Assembly: GCA_002418205.1 (NCBI GenBank)
Contig: DIDP01000001.1
Span: 1-55,520, forward strand
DNA length: 55,520 nt
Reading direction: 5' to 3'
From: Anaerolineales bacterium UBA5797
GTDB taxonomy: Bacteria > Chloroflexota > Anaerolineae > Anaerolineales > Villigracilaceae
Under the pieces are notes generated by a model. That model worked only from the letters and a program-made list of their open reading frames with translations. It was not told the origin of the DNA and ran no database searches. Positions 1 through 8,594 of this stretch are shown piece after piece. Position numbers and translations under genes: made by a program. The first letter of the stretch is position 1; every line of letters begins with the position of its first letter.

Positions 1-1379
1 GTGCGCGTGTTGGTCGGTGTGCGGGTGATCGTCGGGGTGGGAGTCTTCGAAGGGGTTGGGGTGATGGTGGGAGTCGTCGAAGGCGTGGCAGTGACCGGTC
101 CGGGAGGAGTCGGGGTCACATCCCCTTGAAAGACAAAGCGGATGGCATCCGCGCCGACGAACAGATCCGCAATGCCGGCAGTTTCATCCTGAGTCCGGTT
201 CGAGAGTTCGACGTATTCGCCTCCCGCGCCCGTGAAGTTGTATCTGCCAACATAAACCCAGCCATCGGTGACGTAGTAAATGTTCGGGAAGACCGACTGG
301 TTGATGACGACCTGATCGCTCACACCCGCATGCCGGATGGTATAGATCGCGCCCTGGCTTGTGGCGCGGATCGCCGGGATGCGGACGTAGATGGCATACA
401 CGCCATCATTGGAACCCTGTGGGAACTCCCACTGACCGGAACAGGTGGGGGAAGTGGTGCGCGGCTTTGCATAGCTCATGCGTCCGCTCTGGGCACTGCC
501 GGTATTGATCTGCGCCCAACAACCGGAGGGGAATTCATTGAATTGAAGCGAACCGTCGTCAACGATGATGCCGCCGGAGGGTTTGGGCGGGTAATCGAGC
601 GGCTGACCTGACGGATAAATTTGTGAACCGTAATAGGCAAGCGATGGATAGGCGACCCACAGGGATTCCTTTTGCTGCGGACCCCACGGGCTTGAGCCGT
701 TGCCCTTCCAGCCATAAGGATCCACCGACCTGCCCGCGGAGTCGCGGAGCAGAAAATGCAAATGCGGACCGGATGAGTTGCCGGTCGTGCCGCTGATGCC
801 AAGCACTTCACCATGCGGGAGGAACGTACAACCCGGCGAGGAACAAGCCTGCACCGCGACGGAACTCATATGCCCATAATACGTGTTATATCCGTTGGAA
901 TGATGCAGGCGGACATAAATGCCGAGATTGATCTTATGGTTTTGCGGGTCCCACCAGCCCGCGTAAATGACCTGGTCCGCATCAGCGGCGGCGTAAATGG
1001 GACGGTATGAGATGCCATAGTCCACGCCATCGTGACCATCGTAATACACCCAATCGCCGAGGCTGTAGGACCAATACCCTCCGCCGCCCGCGTTACAAAC
1101 TCCCTTCTGAGGCGGAGGTGTACCCGGCGGCTGAGGCGAAGGGCAGTTCTTATTTGCCACATCACCCGTGAATGCAATGATCTTGTTGTCGTAGGTGTAG
1201 TTGGGGGTGGAATGATCGAAGATGGATTCCTGTGAAGCCGTCCCGGGATATGGGGGATACAAAAAGGGCGTGATCGCCCGGGCAGGCGCAGACTCATGTT
1301 CTGCTGATGCGCCGCGCGTGCCCAGAAGGATTCCGCAGAGAAGAAGAGCAGCGAAGAGGTTCCTGGTGTAACGGGTCAC
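1..1379 (-). CDS. Secreted M23 (LytM-type) metallopeptidase, 3' end cut off
   Basis: Predicted secreted zinc endopeptidase that would cut peptide cross-links in cell wall or a similar polymer. The frame is open from a GTG at 1379 to the window edge, so the C-terminus is missing. The first 26 or so residues form a signal peptide (VTRYTRNLFAALLLCGILL). The M23 metal motifs are present in order: HDGVD, YYGHMS and GPHLHFLL. A later beta-rich region (YTIRHAGVSDQVVINQ, then VELSNRTQDETAGIADLFVG) resembles the golvesin/Xly cell-wall-binding-like domain. The last visible part is a Thr/Pro-rich tail, common in extracellular Chloroflexota proteins. No clear Shine-Dalgarno precedes the GTG, so the start is the least certain part. 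Family is seen from motifs; the substrate is inferred. Confidence 0.85.
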   Translation of the reverse strand, partial: MTRYTRNLFAALLLCGILLGTRGASAEHESAPARAITPFLYPPYPGTASQESIFDHSTPNYTYDNKIIAFTGDVANKNCPSPQPPGTPPPQKGVCNAGGGGYWSYSLGDWVYYDGHDGVDYGISYRPIYAAADADQVIYAGWWDPQNHKINLGIYVRLHHSNGYNTYYGHMSSVAVQACSSPGCTFLPHGEVLGISGTTGNSSGPHLHFLLRDSAGRSVDPYGWKGNGSSPWGPQQKESLWVAYPSLAYYGSQIYPSGQPLDYPPKPSGGIIVDDGSLQFNEFPSGCWAQINTGSAQSGRMSYAKPRTTSPTCSGQWEFPQGSNDGVYAIYVRIPAIRATSQGAIYTIRHAGVSDQVVINQSVFPNIYYVTDGWVYVGRYNFTGAGGEYVELSNRTQDETAGIADLFVGADAIRFVFQGDVTPTPPGPVTATPSTTPTITPTPSKTPTPTITRTPTNTR

Positions 1380-1390
1380 GGTTAACTCAG

Positions 1391-1431
1391 AAGGTGACAG
1401 TCCCTCGACTCGCAAAAGCGACCGTCACCTT
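1391..1431. repeat. Imperfect inverted repeat, family D (AAGGTGACAGTC)
   Basis: Arms AAGGTGACAGTC and GACCGTCACCTT face each other around 17 bases, between the lipoprotein gene and the M23 gene. The same arm sequence makes the perfect palindrome at 32417-32449, so this is one copy of a dispersed family rather than only a terminator. It could still stop transcription, but no U-tract follows on the minus strand. Confidence 0.6.
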
Positions 1432-1440
1432 TATTTTACT

Positions 1441-2124
1441 TTATGGCTCCGGCGTGGCCTTCGAAGAAGGGATAGACTGAAGAGTCTTGATCACCGTCTC
1501 GGCATCGGCAATGCATACATCCGACTGTTCCTGGAACGCAACCTCGAACGCAGTGATGATCCTGCCATCGCCTCCCGTGTAAGTCACGAACTTCTTTTCT
1601 CCGTTTTCAAACGCGGTTCCAACGTACAAAGTGACCGTATCGGTATAAAGAATGTCCTGTTCGACGGAGATATTCGGCGGCAGTCCGCGCCCCGCTGTGA
1701 CCGAGATCACGCAGTATGGGATGTTCCGATGACCGATGGCGGGATATCCAAACTGGTCCTCCGTCAACGCCCAGATCTCAGGGTCATAGAACACGCGAAA
1801 ATCGTAACCCGGCTGCGAATCGCCCAGATACGTCGGCTTGCCGTCCCATGCCAGCAGCGCGGGCGCGTTGGGAATCTCCGTTGGAAGTTCGAGCGGCGGC
1901 AACGGCGTTTCGGTCGGTGTTGGCAATATTTCTGTTGGGGTCGGTTGGATTGTGGATGTCGCTTCGGAGGTCGGCGTGTTTTCGGGAAGGATCGGCTGCG
2001 ACGTCGGTTCGCGCTGTGCACCCTGCGTAGGCTCTGGGGGCGCTTCCGTTGCCGCGGGGGCTGAGCCGCCACACGCGGTGATCGTCATTGACAGGATGAG
2101 GAGAATCAGTACGCGCCGAATCAT
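1441..2124 (-). CDS. Lipoprotein with Pro/Thr-rich linker, unknown function
   Basis: 227-residue predicted lipoprotein. A hydrophobic leader ends in a lipobox (ITAC), so Cys18 should be lipidated and the protein anchored outside the membrane. Residues 20-80 form a linker rich in Pro, Thr and Glu. Residues 85-225 form a globular domain (PTYLGDSQPGYDFRVFYDPE; later YCVISVTAGRGLPPN) that I cannot assign to a family. It lies 6 bp after the upstream lipoprotein gene on the same strand, so the two are probably co-transcribed and co-translated. Localisation is supported by the leader; function is unknown. Confidence 0.75.
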   Translation of the reverse strand: MIRRVLILLILSMTITACGGSAPAATEAPPEPTQGAQREPTSQPILPENTPTSEATSTIQPTPTEILPTPTETPLPPLELPTEIPNAPALLAWDGKPTYLGDSQPGYDFRVFYDPEIWALTEDQFGYPAIGHRNIPYCVISVTAGRGLPPNISVEQDILYTDTVTLYVGTAFENGEKKFVTYTGGDGRIITAFEVAFQEQSDVCIADAETVIKTLQSIPSSKATPEP

Positions 2125-2130
2125 CTGGAC

Positions 2131-3192
2131 TCACTTTCGCATCCACGCGGGACAACAGGTTGATTCCGTTATCAGTGACCGGATCCCGCCTGATTCCATG
2201 TCCGCGATCTGCACTTCCATTCTACCATTTATGACCACGGTAAAAGCCAAAGTGTTCCCGTCCGGTGACCAGTACGGAGTTTCCACGCGTCCTTCCATCA
2301 GGTTTGTGACGCGAATCAAATTTCCGCTCGATACCTCAACAACATATACATTACTGAACAACGCCTCGTTCGATCGGTTTGCATTCTCGTCCTCTGGATT
2401 CTCGCGCACAACGAACGCGATCTTCATCCCATCCGGTGACCAGTTCGCCGCGTACCCATGACCGGCATCAGCGTCGGCGAGCTTGCGCGTGTTCGAACCG
2501 TCCGCATCCATGACCCACAACTCCCCCACCGTGAACGGAATCTGCGAATCGGGGATCTTGATGAACGCGATCTGTTTCCCGTCGGGAGAAAACCGCGCAA
2601 ATGAAATGTAATTGTTCGGATCGGCATACAACAATTGGGTGATCCGTCCATCCTGTTTTGCCCGCCAAAGTTCACTGCCATAGCCGAGTCCGCGTGAGAA
2701 GGTAAAAGTGAAGTCGCGTGATTCGGGTTTTGCAGAAAGGTCATAAGTGAATTCCGTGACTGGAATGGTCTCTTTTGCCCCATCGGTTCCCACGCGGACG
2801 ATCCGCGGACTGCTGAGTGAATCCACCTTGAGGTACGCGGCTTCGCCATCACTCGTCCACGCCAGGAAGTGGCTGTCAGAGTCGGTCACAGGCTGGGAAA
2901 CGGAAACAGACGCAATGTCCAGAAAGAGAACCGTCTGCCCGTTGGGACAACTCAATTCGATGAGCAGGGATCCACCAACCGGCGCGGGGAAGACATCGTA
3001 GAGTCCACAATTGGGCGGAATCGAAAAAGGAATTTCCTTCGTCTGTTGAAAGTCTTCAGAGAATTCGAGAAAGGCGGGTGGATCGAAGCGATAGATGAAG
3101 AGGGAGGCTTGAGGAGGCGCAGCAGGCTTGGGGGCACAGGAAAGAAGAAGCAGAAAAAAAGCGATAAGGGTGAAATAAGAAACATGGCGCAT
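2131..3192 (-). CDS. Lipoprotein with TolB/WD40-like beta-propeller repeats
   Basis: 353-residue predicted surface lipoprotein. The leader ends in LLSC, a good lipobox. The body carries the blades of a TolB/PD40-type beta-propeller, with repeated motifs FSPDGKQIAF, WSPDGMKIAF and WSPDGNTLAF from about residue 200 to 325. Such propellers usually bind proteins or glycans; no catalytic residues are evident. It heads a two-gene operon with the lipoprotein at 1441-2124. A TATAAT box sits seven bases before its ATG and there is no Shine-Dalgarno, so the mRNA is probably leaderless. Confidence 0.8.
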   Translation of the reverse strand: MRHVSYFTLIAFFLLLLSCAPKPAAPPQASLFIYRFDPPAFLEFSEDFQQTKEIPFSIPPNCGLYDVFPAPVGGSLLIELSCPNGQTVLFLDIASVSVSQPVTDSDSHFLAWTSDGEAAYLKVDSLSSPRIVRVGTDGAKETIPVTEFTYDLSAKPESRDFTFTFSRGLGYGSELWRAKQDGRITQLLYADPNNYISFARFSPDGKQIAFIKIPDSQIPFTVGELWVMDADGSNTRKLADADAGHGYAANWSPDGMKIAFVVRENPEDENANRSNEALFSNVYVVEVSSGNLIRVTNLMEGRVETPYWSPDGNTLAFTVVINGRMEVQIADMESGGIRSLITESTCCPAWMRK

Positions 3193-3199
3193 GAGGAGT

Positions 3200-3205
3200 A
3201 TTATA
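3200..3205 (-). promoter_or_regulatory. -10 box of leaderless promoter for lipoprotein 2131-3192
   Basis: TATAAT on the minus strand, seven bases upstream of the ATG at 3192. Transcription would begin at or next to the start codon. Confidence 0.55.
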
Positions 3206-3234
3206 CAGGCGGGTTATAATCATCTCAAATTAAT

Positions 3235-3320
3235 GTCGTTGCGATGAGTACAGCGACGAAGCAACCTCCCCGCTATGTGGGGATTGCTTCGTGGCGCGGG
3301 AACGCCGCTCGCAATGACAG
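3235..3320. repeat. Dispersed palindromic repeat, family A (copy 1)
   Basis: Two facing arms, GCGACGAAGCAACCTCC and GGATTGCTTCG...CTCGCAATGACAG, surround a short GC-rich centre. Related copies lie at 19860-19899 (half), 24383-24470 and 25916-26001. Arms are about 35-40 bases with core GTCATTGCGAG and ACGAAGCAAT. Confidence 0.8.
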
Positions 3321-3335
3321 GTATCAAGAGGAATC

Positions 3336-4103
3336 ATGCATATACTCGTAACCAATGATGACGGCGTTCAGGCGCCCGGCTTGCTCGCTCTCGCGCAGGA
3401 AATGCGCAAACTCGGCAAAGTGACAGTGTTCGCGCCGGACCGGAACTGGTCAGCTTCGGGGCATGTAAAAACGATGGAGCGTCCCTTGCGCGTGCAGGAA
3501 ACGACCCTGGCAGATGGGACCACTGCGTTCATGTCTGATGGCGCGCCCTCGGACTGTGTCGCCATTCCATTGCTCGGCTTCATCAAAGAGGACATCGATC
3601 TGGTGGTCTCGGGCATCAACCCGTATGCCAACATCGGACACGACATCACCTACTCCGGCACGGTCACCGCCGCCATGGAGGCGGTCATCGCGGGCGTGAA
3701 GGGCATCGCGGTCTCATTGCATTCGCCGGAGGGATACAAGGGCGCGCTGGAGTATTCCACCGCCGCGGTCGTGGGACGGCGCATTGCCGAAAAGGTTATG
3801 ACCGACGGAGTGCCTGATGGAGTGGTGTTGAACGTGAACGTCCCTTATCGAAAAGAGGATGAACTGGCGGGATACATGGTCACCCGTCAGGGATTGCGCG
3901 TGTATCGCGATGCGCTCGATGCGCGCATCGATCCGCGCGGCAAGCCGTATTTCTGGATCGGCGGCGAGGCGCCCACCGGTGTATTCGAGGACGGCACGGA
4001 CTTCGGCGCGCTGGAGGACGGCTATGTGTCCATCACACCGCTGCAATTGGATCTGACGAGTTACAAGGCTCTGGATGTGTTAAGGAAATGGGATTTTAAG
4101 TAG
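3336..4103 (+). CDS. surE: 5'/3'-nucleotidase SurE
   Basis: Cytoplasmic metal-dependent nucleoside-5'(3')-monophosphate phosphatase that recycles nucleotides in stationary phase and stress. The 255-residue length is normal. The N-terminus MHILVTNDDGVQAPG carries the two metal-binding aspartates, SASGH supplies the serine ligand, and GINPYANIGHDITYSGTV carries the asparagine and the rest of the active-site loop. An AGAGGAA ribosome site precedes the ATG. It follows repeat family A and is followed directly by repeat family C, so it looks like a single-gene unit. Confidence 0.95.
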   Translation: MHILVTNDDGVQAPGLLALAQEMRKLGKVTVFAPDRNWSASGHVKTMERPLRVQETTLADGTTAFMSDGAPSDCVAIPLLGFIKEDIDLVVSGINPYANIGHDITYSGTVTAAMEAVIAGVKGIAVSLHSPEGYKGALEYSTAAVVGRRIAEKVMTDGVPDGVVLNVNVPYRKEDELAGYMVTRQGLRVYRDALDARIDPRGKPYFWIGGEAPTGVFEDGTDFGALEDGYVSITPLQLDLTSYKALDVLRKWDFK

Positions 4104-4159
4104 ACCATGGACAATTGACCATCGACCATCTTTCAAAGATGGTCCATAGTTCATGGTCC
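4103..4159. repeat. Inverted repeat, family C (copy 1)
   Basis: A hairpin built of permuted GACCATGG / GACCATC words and their complements, with the facing arms GACCATCTTT and AAAGATGGTC. It fills the gap between surE and the next gene. A related element is at 5807-5868. Confidence 0.65.
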
Positions 4160-4174
4160 GAACCGGGAGGGAAC

Positions 4175-4681
4175 ATGGACGTTTCGAACTTTACGCCGCA
4201 GCAATTGAATACCCTGCGCAGGGTATTCCGTGCGATGAACCCTTTCATGGTGTTCATGTTGCGGATCGGCCTGGGGTGGATGATGAATATCATGCCATCG
4301 GTGAGCGGGCGGATCATGGTCATCAGGCATCGCGGGCGGAAATCGGGGAAGGAATATCTCACGCCGGTCAATTATGCGGTTGTGGATAGGGAGATCTACT
4401 GCACAGCGGGATTCGGTTCCATTTCGGATTGGTATCGCAACCTGCTCGCAAACCCCCAAGCGGAATTATGGCTGCCCGAAGGAAAACACGGGGTAAGGGC
4501 GGAAGACGTTTCCGATTCGCCCAATCGCCTGTACCTGATGAGGCAGGTCATTATCGGGTCGGGGTTTGCCGGTCCGTTGTTCGGGGTGGATCAGAAGAAG
4601 CTGAACGATGAGCAGTTGGATGCTGCGACGAAAGAGTATCGGTTGGTTCATTTTATAATAGATACACCGGTGGTTGAGTAG
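4175..4681 (+). CDS. Deazaflavin (F420)-dependent nitroreductase-like protein
   Basis: 168-residue protein of the split-barrel deazaflavin-dependent nitroreductase (DDN) family. Seen: the signature RHRGRKSGKEYLTPVNY followed by GFGSISDWYRNLLANP, the typical cofactor-binding segment. The ATG at 4175 is chosen because GGAGG lies just upstream; an earlier in-frame ATG at 4115 lies inside repeat C and would add only repeat-encoded residues. The last residues (VVE, then TAG) are encoded by repeat family B, so the natural C-terminus may have been altered. The substrate is unknown; the LLM oxidoreductase at 22147 is another possible F420 user. Confidence 0.8.
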   Translation: MDVSNFTPQQLNTLRRVFRAMNPFMVFMLRIGLGWMMNIMPSVSGRIMVIRHRGRKSGKEYLTPVNYAVVDREIYCTAGFGSISDWYRNLLANPQAELWLPEGKHGVRAEDVSDSPNRLYLMRQVIIGSGFAGPLFGVDQKKLNDEQLDAATKEYRLVHFIIDTPVVE

Positions 4682-4790
4682 CCCGAAGGGCGTATCGAAA
4701 CCACAACTAACATGTAACTAAAAGATTTCTTGAAAACAGTGTGGTCTCGATACATTCCTCGCTACCGCTCGGAACTACTCGACCACCGAT
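4669..4790. repeat. Composite inverted repeat, family B (copy 1)
   Basis: Left arm GGTGGTTGAGTAG...CGTATCGAAACCAC (4669-4704) and right arm GTGGTCTCGATAC...CTACTCGACCACC (4741-4787) face each other around an AT-rich centre. The same architecture recurs at 20341-20481. The left arm supplies the stop codon of the upstream gene, and the right arm would be translated if the next gene were started too early. Confidence 0.8.
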
Positions 4791-4813
4791 ATAAACCTAA
4801 AAGGAAAACAACA

Positions 4814-5806
4814 ATGCCCTACCTCCCCTCAGACTCCCGCTACGACTCCATGACCTACAACCGTGTCGGCAGAAGCGGGCTCAAACTGCCCGCCATATCG
4901 CTTGGGTGGTGGTACAACTTCGGCGGCGTGGACCGCCTCGAGAACATGCGCGCCATCGCCCGCCGCGCCTTCGACTTGGGCGTCACACACTTCGACCTCG
5001 CCAACGACTACGGTCCGCCGCCCGGCTCCGCCGAGGAAAACTTCAAAACGCTGTTCAACCAGGATTTCCGCCCGTACCGCGACGAACTCGTCATCTCCAC
5101 CAAGGCGGGCTACCAGATGTGGAAAGGTCCGTACGGCGAATGGGGTTCGCGCAAATACCTGCTCGCCAGCCTCGACCAATCCCTCAAGCGCATGGGGCTC
5201 GACTACGTGGACATCTTCTACAGCCACCGCCCTGACCCCGAGACTCCGCTCGAGGAGACGATGGGCGCGCTCGACTCCGCCGTCAGACAGGGCAAGGCTC
5301 TGTACGTCGGCATCTCAAGCTATAGTCCCGAAATGACGCGGGAGGCGGCACGAATTTTGCGTGAGATGGGGACGCCCCTACTTATCCATCAGCCGTCGTA
5401 CAACATGTTCGACAGATGGATCGAGGGCGGACTGCTGGATGTGCTGTCCGGGGAGGGGATCGGCTGCATCGTCTTCTCGCCTCTCGCGCAGGGACAACTG
5501 ACCGACCGTTACCTGGGCGGAATCCCATCTGACGCCCGCGCCAGCAAGACCGAACGCGTCTGGCTCACGCCCGATCACGTCAAAAAGAATCTCCCCAAGG
5601 TGGAACAACTCAACGAGCTCGCCAAAGCCCGCGGACAATCCCTCGCCCAAATGGCAATCGCATGGACATTACGTAATCCTGTCGTCACATCATCGCTGAT
5701 CGGCGCCAGCAGTGTGAAGCAACTCGAAGATAACCTCGCCGCGTTGAACAATCTCAAGTTCAGCGATGAGGAGTTGGGTAGAATAGAGGAGATATTGAAA
5801 TCTTGA
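4814..5806 (+). CDS. Aldo/keto reductase, YghZ (L-glyceraldehyde 3-phosphate reductase) type
   Basis: 330-residue NADPH-dependent aldo/keto reductase of the AKR14/YghZ group, known to reduce L-glyceraldehyde 3-phosphate and methylglyoxal. The catalytic tetrad is visible: Asp and Tyr in HFDLANDYGPPPGSAEEN, Lys in STKAGYQMW and His in IFYSHRPDPETPLEETM. The C-terminal cofactor motif SSLIGASSVKQLEDNL is present. The ATG at 4814 fits the family N-terminus (MPYLPSDSRYDSM); a start at 4730 would read through repeat B. It appears to be transcribed alone. Confidence 0.9.
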   Translation: MPYLPSDSRYDSMTYNRVGRSGLKLPAISLGWWYNFGGVDRLENMRAIARRAFDLGVTHFDLANDYGPPPGSAEENFKTLFNQDFRPYRDELVISTKAGYQMWKGPYGEWGSRKYLLASLDQSLKRMGLDYVDIFYSHRPDPETPLEETMGALDSAVRQGKALYVGISSYSPEMTREAARILREMGTPLLIHQPSYNMFDRWIEGGLLDVLSGEGIGCIVFSPLAQGQLTDRYLGGIPSDARASKTERVWLTPDHVKKNLPKVEQLNELAKARGQSLAQMAIAWTLRNPVVTSSLIGASSVKQLEDNLAALNNLKFSDEELGRIEEILKS

Positions 5807-5868
5807 CAGTGGACGATTGACGATAGACCATGCCTGTATCGTCCATTGTCGATGGTCTATCGTCGGAA
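5807..5868. repeat. Inverted repeat, family C (copy 2)
   Basis: Perfect 13-base arms GACGATAGACCAT and ATGGTCTATCGTC enclose a smaller inverted repeat. It shares words with the element at 4103-4159 and again fills the space between two genes. Confidence 0.65.
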
Positions 5869-5876
5869 AGGTACTC

Positions 5877-6161
5877 ATGGGCTTCCTTAAAAAACTATTC
5901 AGCAACGAATCTTCCAAACCCGAAAAGCACTATTACACGTTCAACGTCAAATGCAACCGCTGCGGCGAGATCATCGAAGGCCGCATTGACCTCGACAACG
6001 ACCTGAGCCTCGACGATGAAGGCGAAGGCTACCAGGTCCGTAAGGGGTTGATCGGCAGCGGCGATAACCGTTGCTTCCAACAGATCAAAGTGGAATTGAC
6101 CTTTGACTCGAATCGTCAAGTGCTGGAAAGACAAATAACCGGCGGAACATTTGTGGAATGA
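5877..6161 (+). CDS. Small zinc-ribbon-like protein, unknown function
   Basis: 94-residue protein. After a basic N-terminus (MGFLKKLF) come CNRCGE and, near the C-terminus, one more cysteine (NRCFQQIKVEL), which could make an incomplete zinc ribbon. The middle is acidic (DLDNDLSLDDEGEG). The ATG at 5877 is preferred over 5817 because the earlier one lies in repeat C. I do not recognise a named family. It stands alone before the cyclase gene. Confidence 0.6.
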   Translation: MGFLKKLFSNESSKPEKHYYTFNVKCNRCGEIIEGRIDLDNDLSLDDEGEGYQVRKGLIGSGDNRCFQQIKVELTFDSNRQVLERQITGGTFVE

Positions 6162-6233
6162 GCCGAGGCAAAGTACAATAAGCCAATCGCCACCCCATTA
6201 TTCCCGCATCAAATTACAACTTTAGAGGAATCC

Positions 6234-8195
6234 ATGAACGATTCTGACCGGATCGAAAGCGAGAGAAGGCTTGCCGCGATCATGTTTACCGACATGGTCG
6301 GTTATTCAGCCCTCACCCAACGGAACGAGTCTCTTGCCATAAGGCTTCTTGAAGAGCACAGGCAGGTTGTCCGGCAATTCCTGGCGAAGCACAATGGCAG
6401 GGAAATTGATACGACCGGCGATGGTTTTCTGGTCGAGTTTGCAAGCGCGCTGGATGCGGTCCGATGCGCGATGGGGATACAATCCACTTTCGAGGAAATG
6501 AATGCGCAACGCCCCGAGGAAGACAATATCTGGATCAGGGTAGGAATCCACCTGGGGGATGTCATCCATACCGGCAGGCAGGTGGCCGGGGATGCGGTCA
6601 ATGTTGCGGCGAGGATCGAACCCCTGGCTCCGGCAGGCGGCATCTGCATCACAGCGCAGGTGTATGCCAGTGTGCTCAACAAGGTCGAGGATCTGTTCGA
6701 GTCGATGGGAATGCCGGAACTGAAGAATATTGCCACGCCGATCGAAGTTTACAGAGTCTCGGGGTTTGGCAAGGCTGCAAGCACATCCGTGCCGATCAGG
6801 AAACTTTTACCCAGGGACAGGGTTGCCATCCTGCCTCTGACGAATATCGGTTCGGATCCGGCGGACGAGTATTTTGCCGATGGCATGACGGAGGAATTGA
6901 TCTCCTCAATATCAAGAACAAAAGGCTTGAGGGTCATTGCCCGAACCTCAGTGATGCGGTACAAGAGGTCGAACAAGTCCATCAATGAGATCGGCAGGGA
7001 ATTGAACGTTGGCAGTATGCTGGAGGGGAGTATCAGAAAGTCGGGAAGCAAGATCCGCATTTCCGTCCAGTTTGTGGACACAGTCAGTGAGGAGGCGCAG
7101 TGGTCCCATGATTACGACATGGAGATCAAGGATGTCCTCGAGATCCAAAGTGACATCTCACGAAAGATCGCCGGTGCATTGCAGGATCATGTGCTCGGCA
7201 GGGCACGGCGCAGTGAAAAGGGGAGGATCACGAAACATCCGGATGCGTACATCAATTACCTGCGCGGGAGACAGCTTTGGAACCAAAGGACGGAGGATAG
7301 CCTGAAAAAAGCCATCGGCTTTTTCGATAACGCGCTGAAGATCGACGGGAACTATGCGATGGCTTATACGGGCCTGGCTGACAGTTACGCCACACTGGCA
7401 TTTCTGGAATTCATGGCTCCGCATGAGGCATATCCAAAAGCCAGGGAGGCTGCCGAGAAGGCGCTCGCTCTGGATGGACAACTGGCAGAGGCGCACACTT
7501 CACTGGGTCTGATCAAATTCCAATATGACTGGGATTGGAAAGGCGCAGAGAAGCAGTTAAAGAAGGCGATCAGCATCAATCCAAACCACGCCCCGGCGCA
7601 TCACGTCTACGCCGACCATTTGAAAGCGATGGGAAGGTTTGACGAAGCGCTTCTGGAGATCGAGAAAGCGCAGGAGTTGGATCCGCTTTCGCTCGCGATC
7701 AGCATCGGGGTTGGGCATGTCCTGTATCTGGCACGGCGATACGACGAGGCGATCGAGCAGTATCAAAAAGCCATTGACCTCGACCCGAACTTCATGATCA
7801 CCCACGTCTGGTTCGGGAGGCCGTATCTGGAGAAAGGCATGTACCAGGAGGCGATCTCCGAACTGGAGACGGCGGTCAAACTCTCGGGTGAAAGCACCCT
7901 GGCTCTGGCAATGCTGGGTCATGGACTGGCATCCGCAGGGCGCGGGGACGAGGCGATGAAGATCCTTGAAAAACTCAAGGAGAGGGCAAAGACCCAGTAC
8001 GTTCCATCCTATTGGATCGCTGTGATCTATAATGGTTTCAAGGACAAAGAGCAGGTGCTCCATTGGATGAAGAAGGCATATGCGGAACGTTCCAGCTGGC
8101 TGGTCTGGTCCAACGTGGAACCGAGGTTCGCGTGGCTGAGAAAAGACGCAGATGCAGCTGAACTTCTAAAGGCAATGAAGTTCCCATCCAGGTGA
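6234..8195 (+). CDS. Class III adenylate/guanylate cyclase with TolB-like and TPR domains
   Basis: 653-residue soluble cyclase expected to make cAMP or cGMP. Residues 10-185 are the class III catalytic domain: metal aspartates D20 (MFTDMVGYS) and D63 (TTGDGFLVEF), and the transition-state Asn/Arg pair in GDAVNVAARIE. Residues about 195-320 form a TolB N-terminal-like domain (VAILPLTNIGSDPADEYFAD). About ten TPR-like helices fill residues 330-650 (AHTSLGLIKFQYDWDW; AIDLDPNFMITHVWFGRPY), a likely protein-protein surface. The residue before TTGDG is Asp59 where many adenylate cyclases have Lys, so nucleotide preference is open. AGAGGAA precedes the ATG. The ATL gene starts 3 bp after its stop, so they form an operon. 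Confidence 0.9.
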   Translation: MNDSDRIESERRLAAIMFTDMVGYSALTQRNESLAIRLLEEHRQVVRQFLAKHNGREIDTTGDGFLVEFASALDAVRCAMGIQSTFEEMNAQRPEEDNIWIRVGIHLGDVIHTGRQVAGDAVNVAARIEPLAPAGGICITAQVYASVLNKVEDLFESMGMPELKNIATPIEVYRVSGFGKAASTSVPIRKLLPRDRVAILPLTNIGSDPADEYFADGMTEELISSISRTKGLRVIARTSVMRYKRSNKSINEIGRELNVGSMLEGSIRKSGSKIRISVQFVDTVSEEAQWSHDYDMEIKDVLEIQSDISRKIAGALQDHVLGRARRSEKGRITKHPDAYINYLRGRQLWNQRTEDSLKKAIGFFDNALKIDGNYAMAYTGLADSYATLAFLEFMAPHEAYPKAREAAEKALALDGQLAEAHTSLGLIKFQYDWDWKGAEKQLKKAISINPNHAPAHHVYADHLKAMGRFDEALLEIEKAQELDPLSLAISIGVGHVLYLARRYDEAIEQYQKAIDLDPNFMITHVWFGRPYLEKGMYQEAISELETAVKLSGESTLALAMLGHGLASAGRGDEAMKILEKLKERAKTQYVPSYWIAVIYNGFKDKEQVLHWMKKAYAERSSWLVWSNVEPRFAWLRKDADAAELLKAMKFPSR

Positions 8196-8198
8196 TCC

Positions 8199-8582
8199 AT
8201 GCGCTACACGTCGCCTCCCAACCAGCAGGCTTATTACGAACAGGTCTGGAATCTCGTGCGGCAGATCCCTCACGGAAAAGTCGCCTCCTATGGACAGATC
8301 GCGCTGATGCTCCCGCCGCCGAACGGCGTTGAGTTCGAGGCCTACAAGGCGTTCGGTCCGCGCTGGGTGGGCGGTGCGATGGCGAACTGCCCCGACGACG
8401 TACCGTGGCAGCGCGTCATCAATTCGCAGGGGAAGATCAGTGAACGTCCCGGCGCGGAGAGGCAGCGTCAACTGCTCGAGGAGGAGGGGGTCGTTTTTAT
8501 AAAAGACAAAGTGGATTTCAAGAAATTCGGGTGGAAAGGTCCCGGCGGGGCAGATGAGCCGAAACAGGAAACATTGTTTTGA
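8199..8582 (+). CDS. atl: Alkyltransferase-like (ATL) protein, MGMT fold without catalytic Cys
   Basis: 127-residue DNA-binding protein of the MGMT C-terminal-domain family. The helix-turn-helix region (GKVASYGQIALML) and the arginine finger region are kept, but the active-site PCHR motif is PWQRV, with Trp in place of the alkyl-accepting Cys. This is the hallmark of ATL proteins, which bind O6-alkylguanine and hand it to nucleotide excision repair instead of repairing it directly. It follows the cyclase gene by 3 bp. Confidence 0.85.
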   Translation: MRYTSPPNQQAYYEQVWNLVRQIPHGKVASYGQIALMLPPPNGVEFEAYKAFGPRWVGGAMANCPDDVPWQRVINSQGKISERPGAERQRQLLEEEGVVFIKDKVDFKKFGWKGPGGADEPKQETLF

Positions 8583-8594
8583 TAGCCGATAGCA

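Noticed and set aside
1716..2461. Several long open frames on the plus strand over the lipoprotein genes
   Set aside because: They are antisense to genes with clear leader peptides and lipoboxes, and have compositionally biased Arg/Ser/Gly-rich translations.
4730..4813. N-terminal extension of the aldo/keto reductase
   Set aside because: The extra 28 codons are the right arm of repeat B; family members start at the position of the ATG at 4814.
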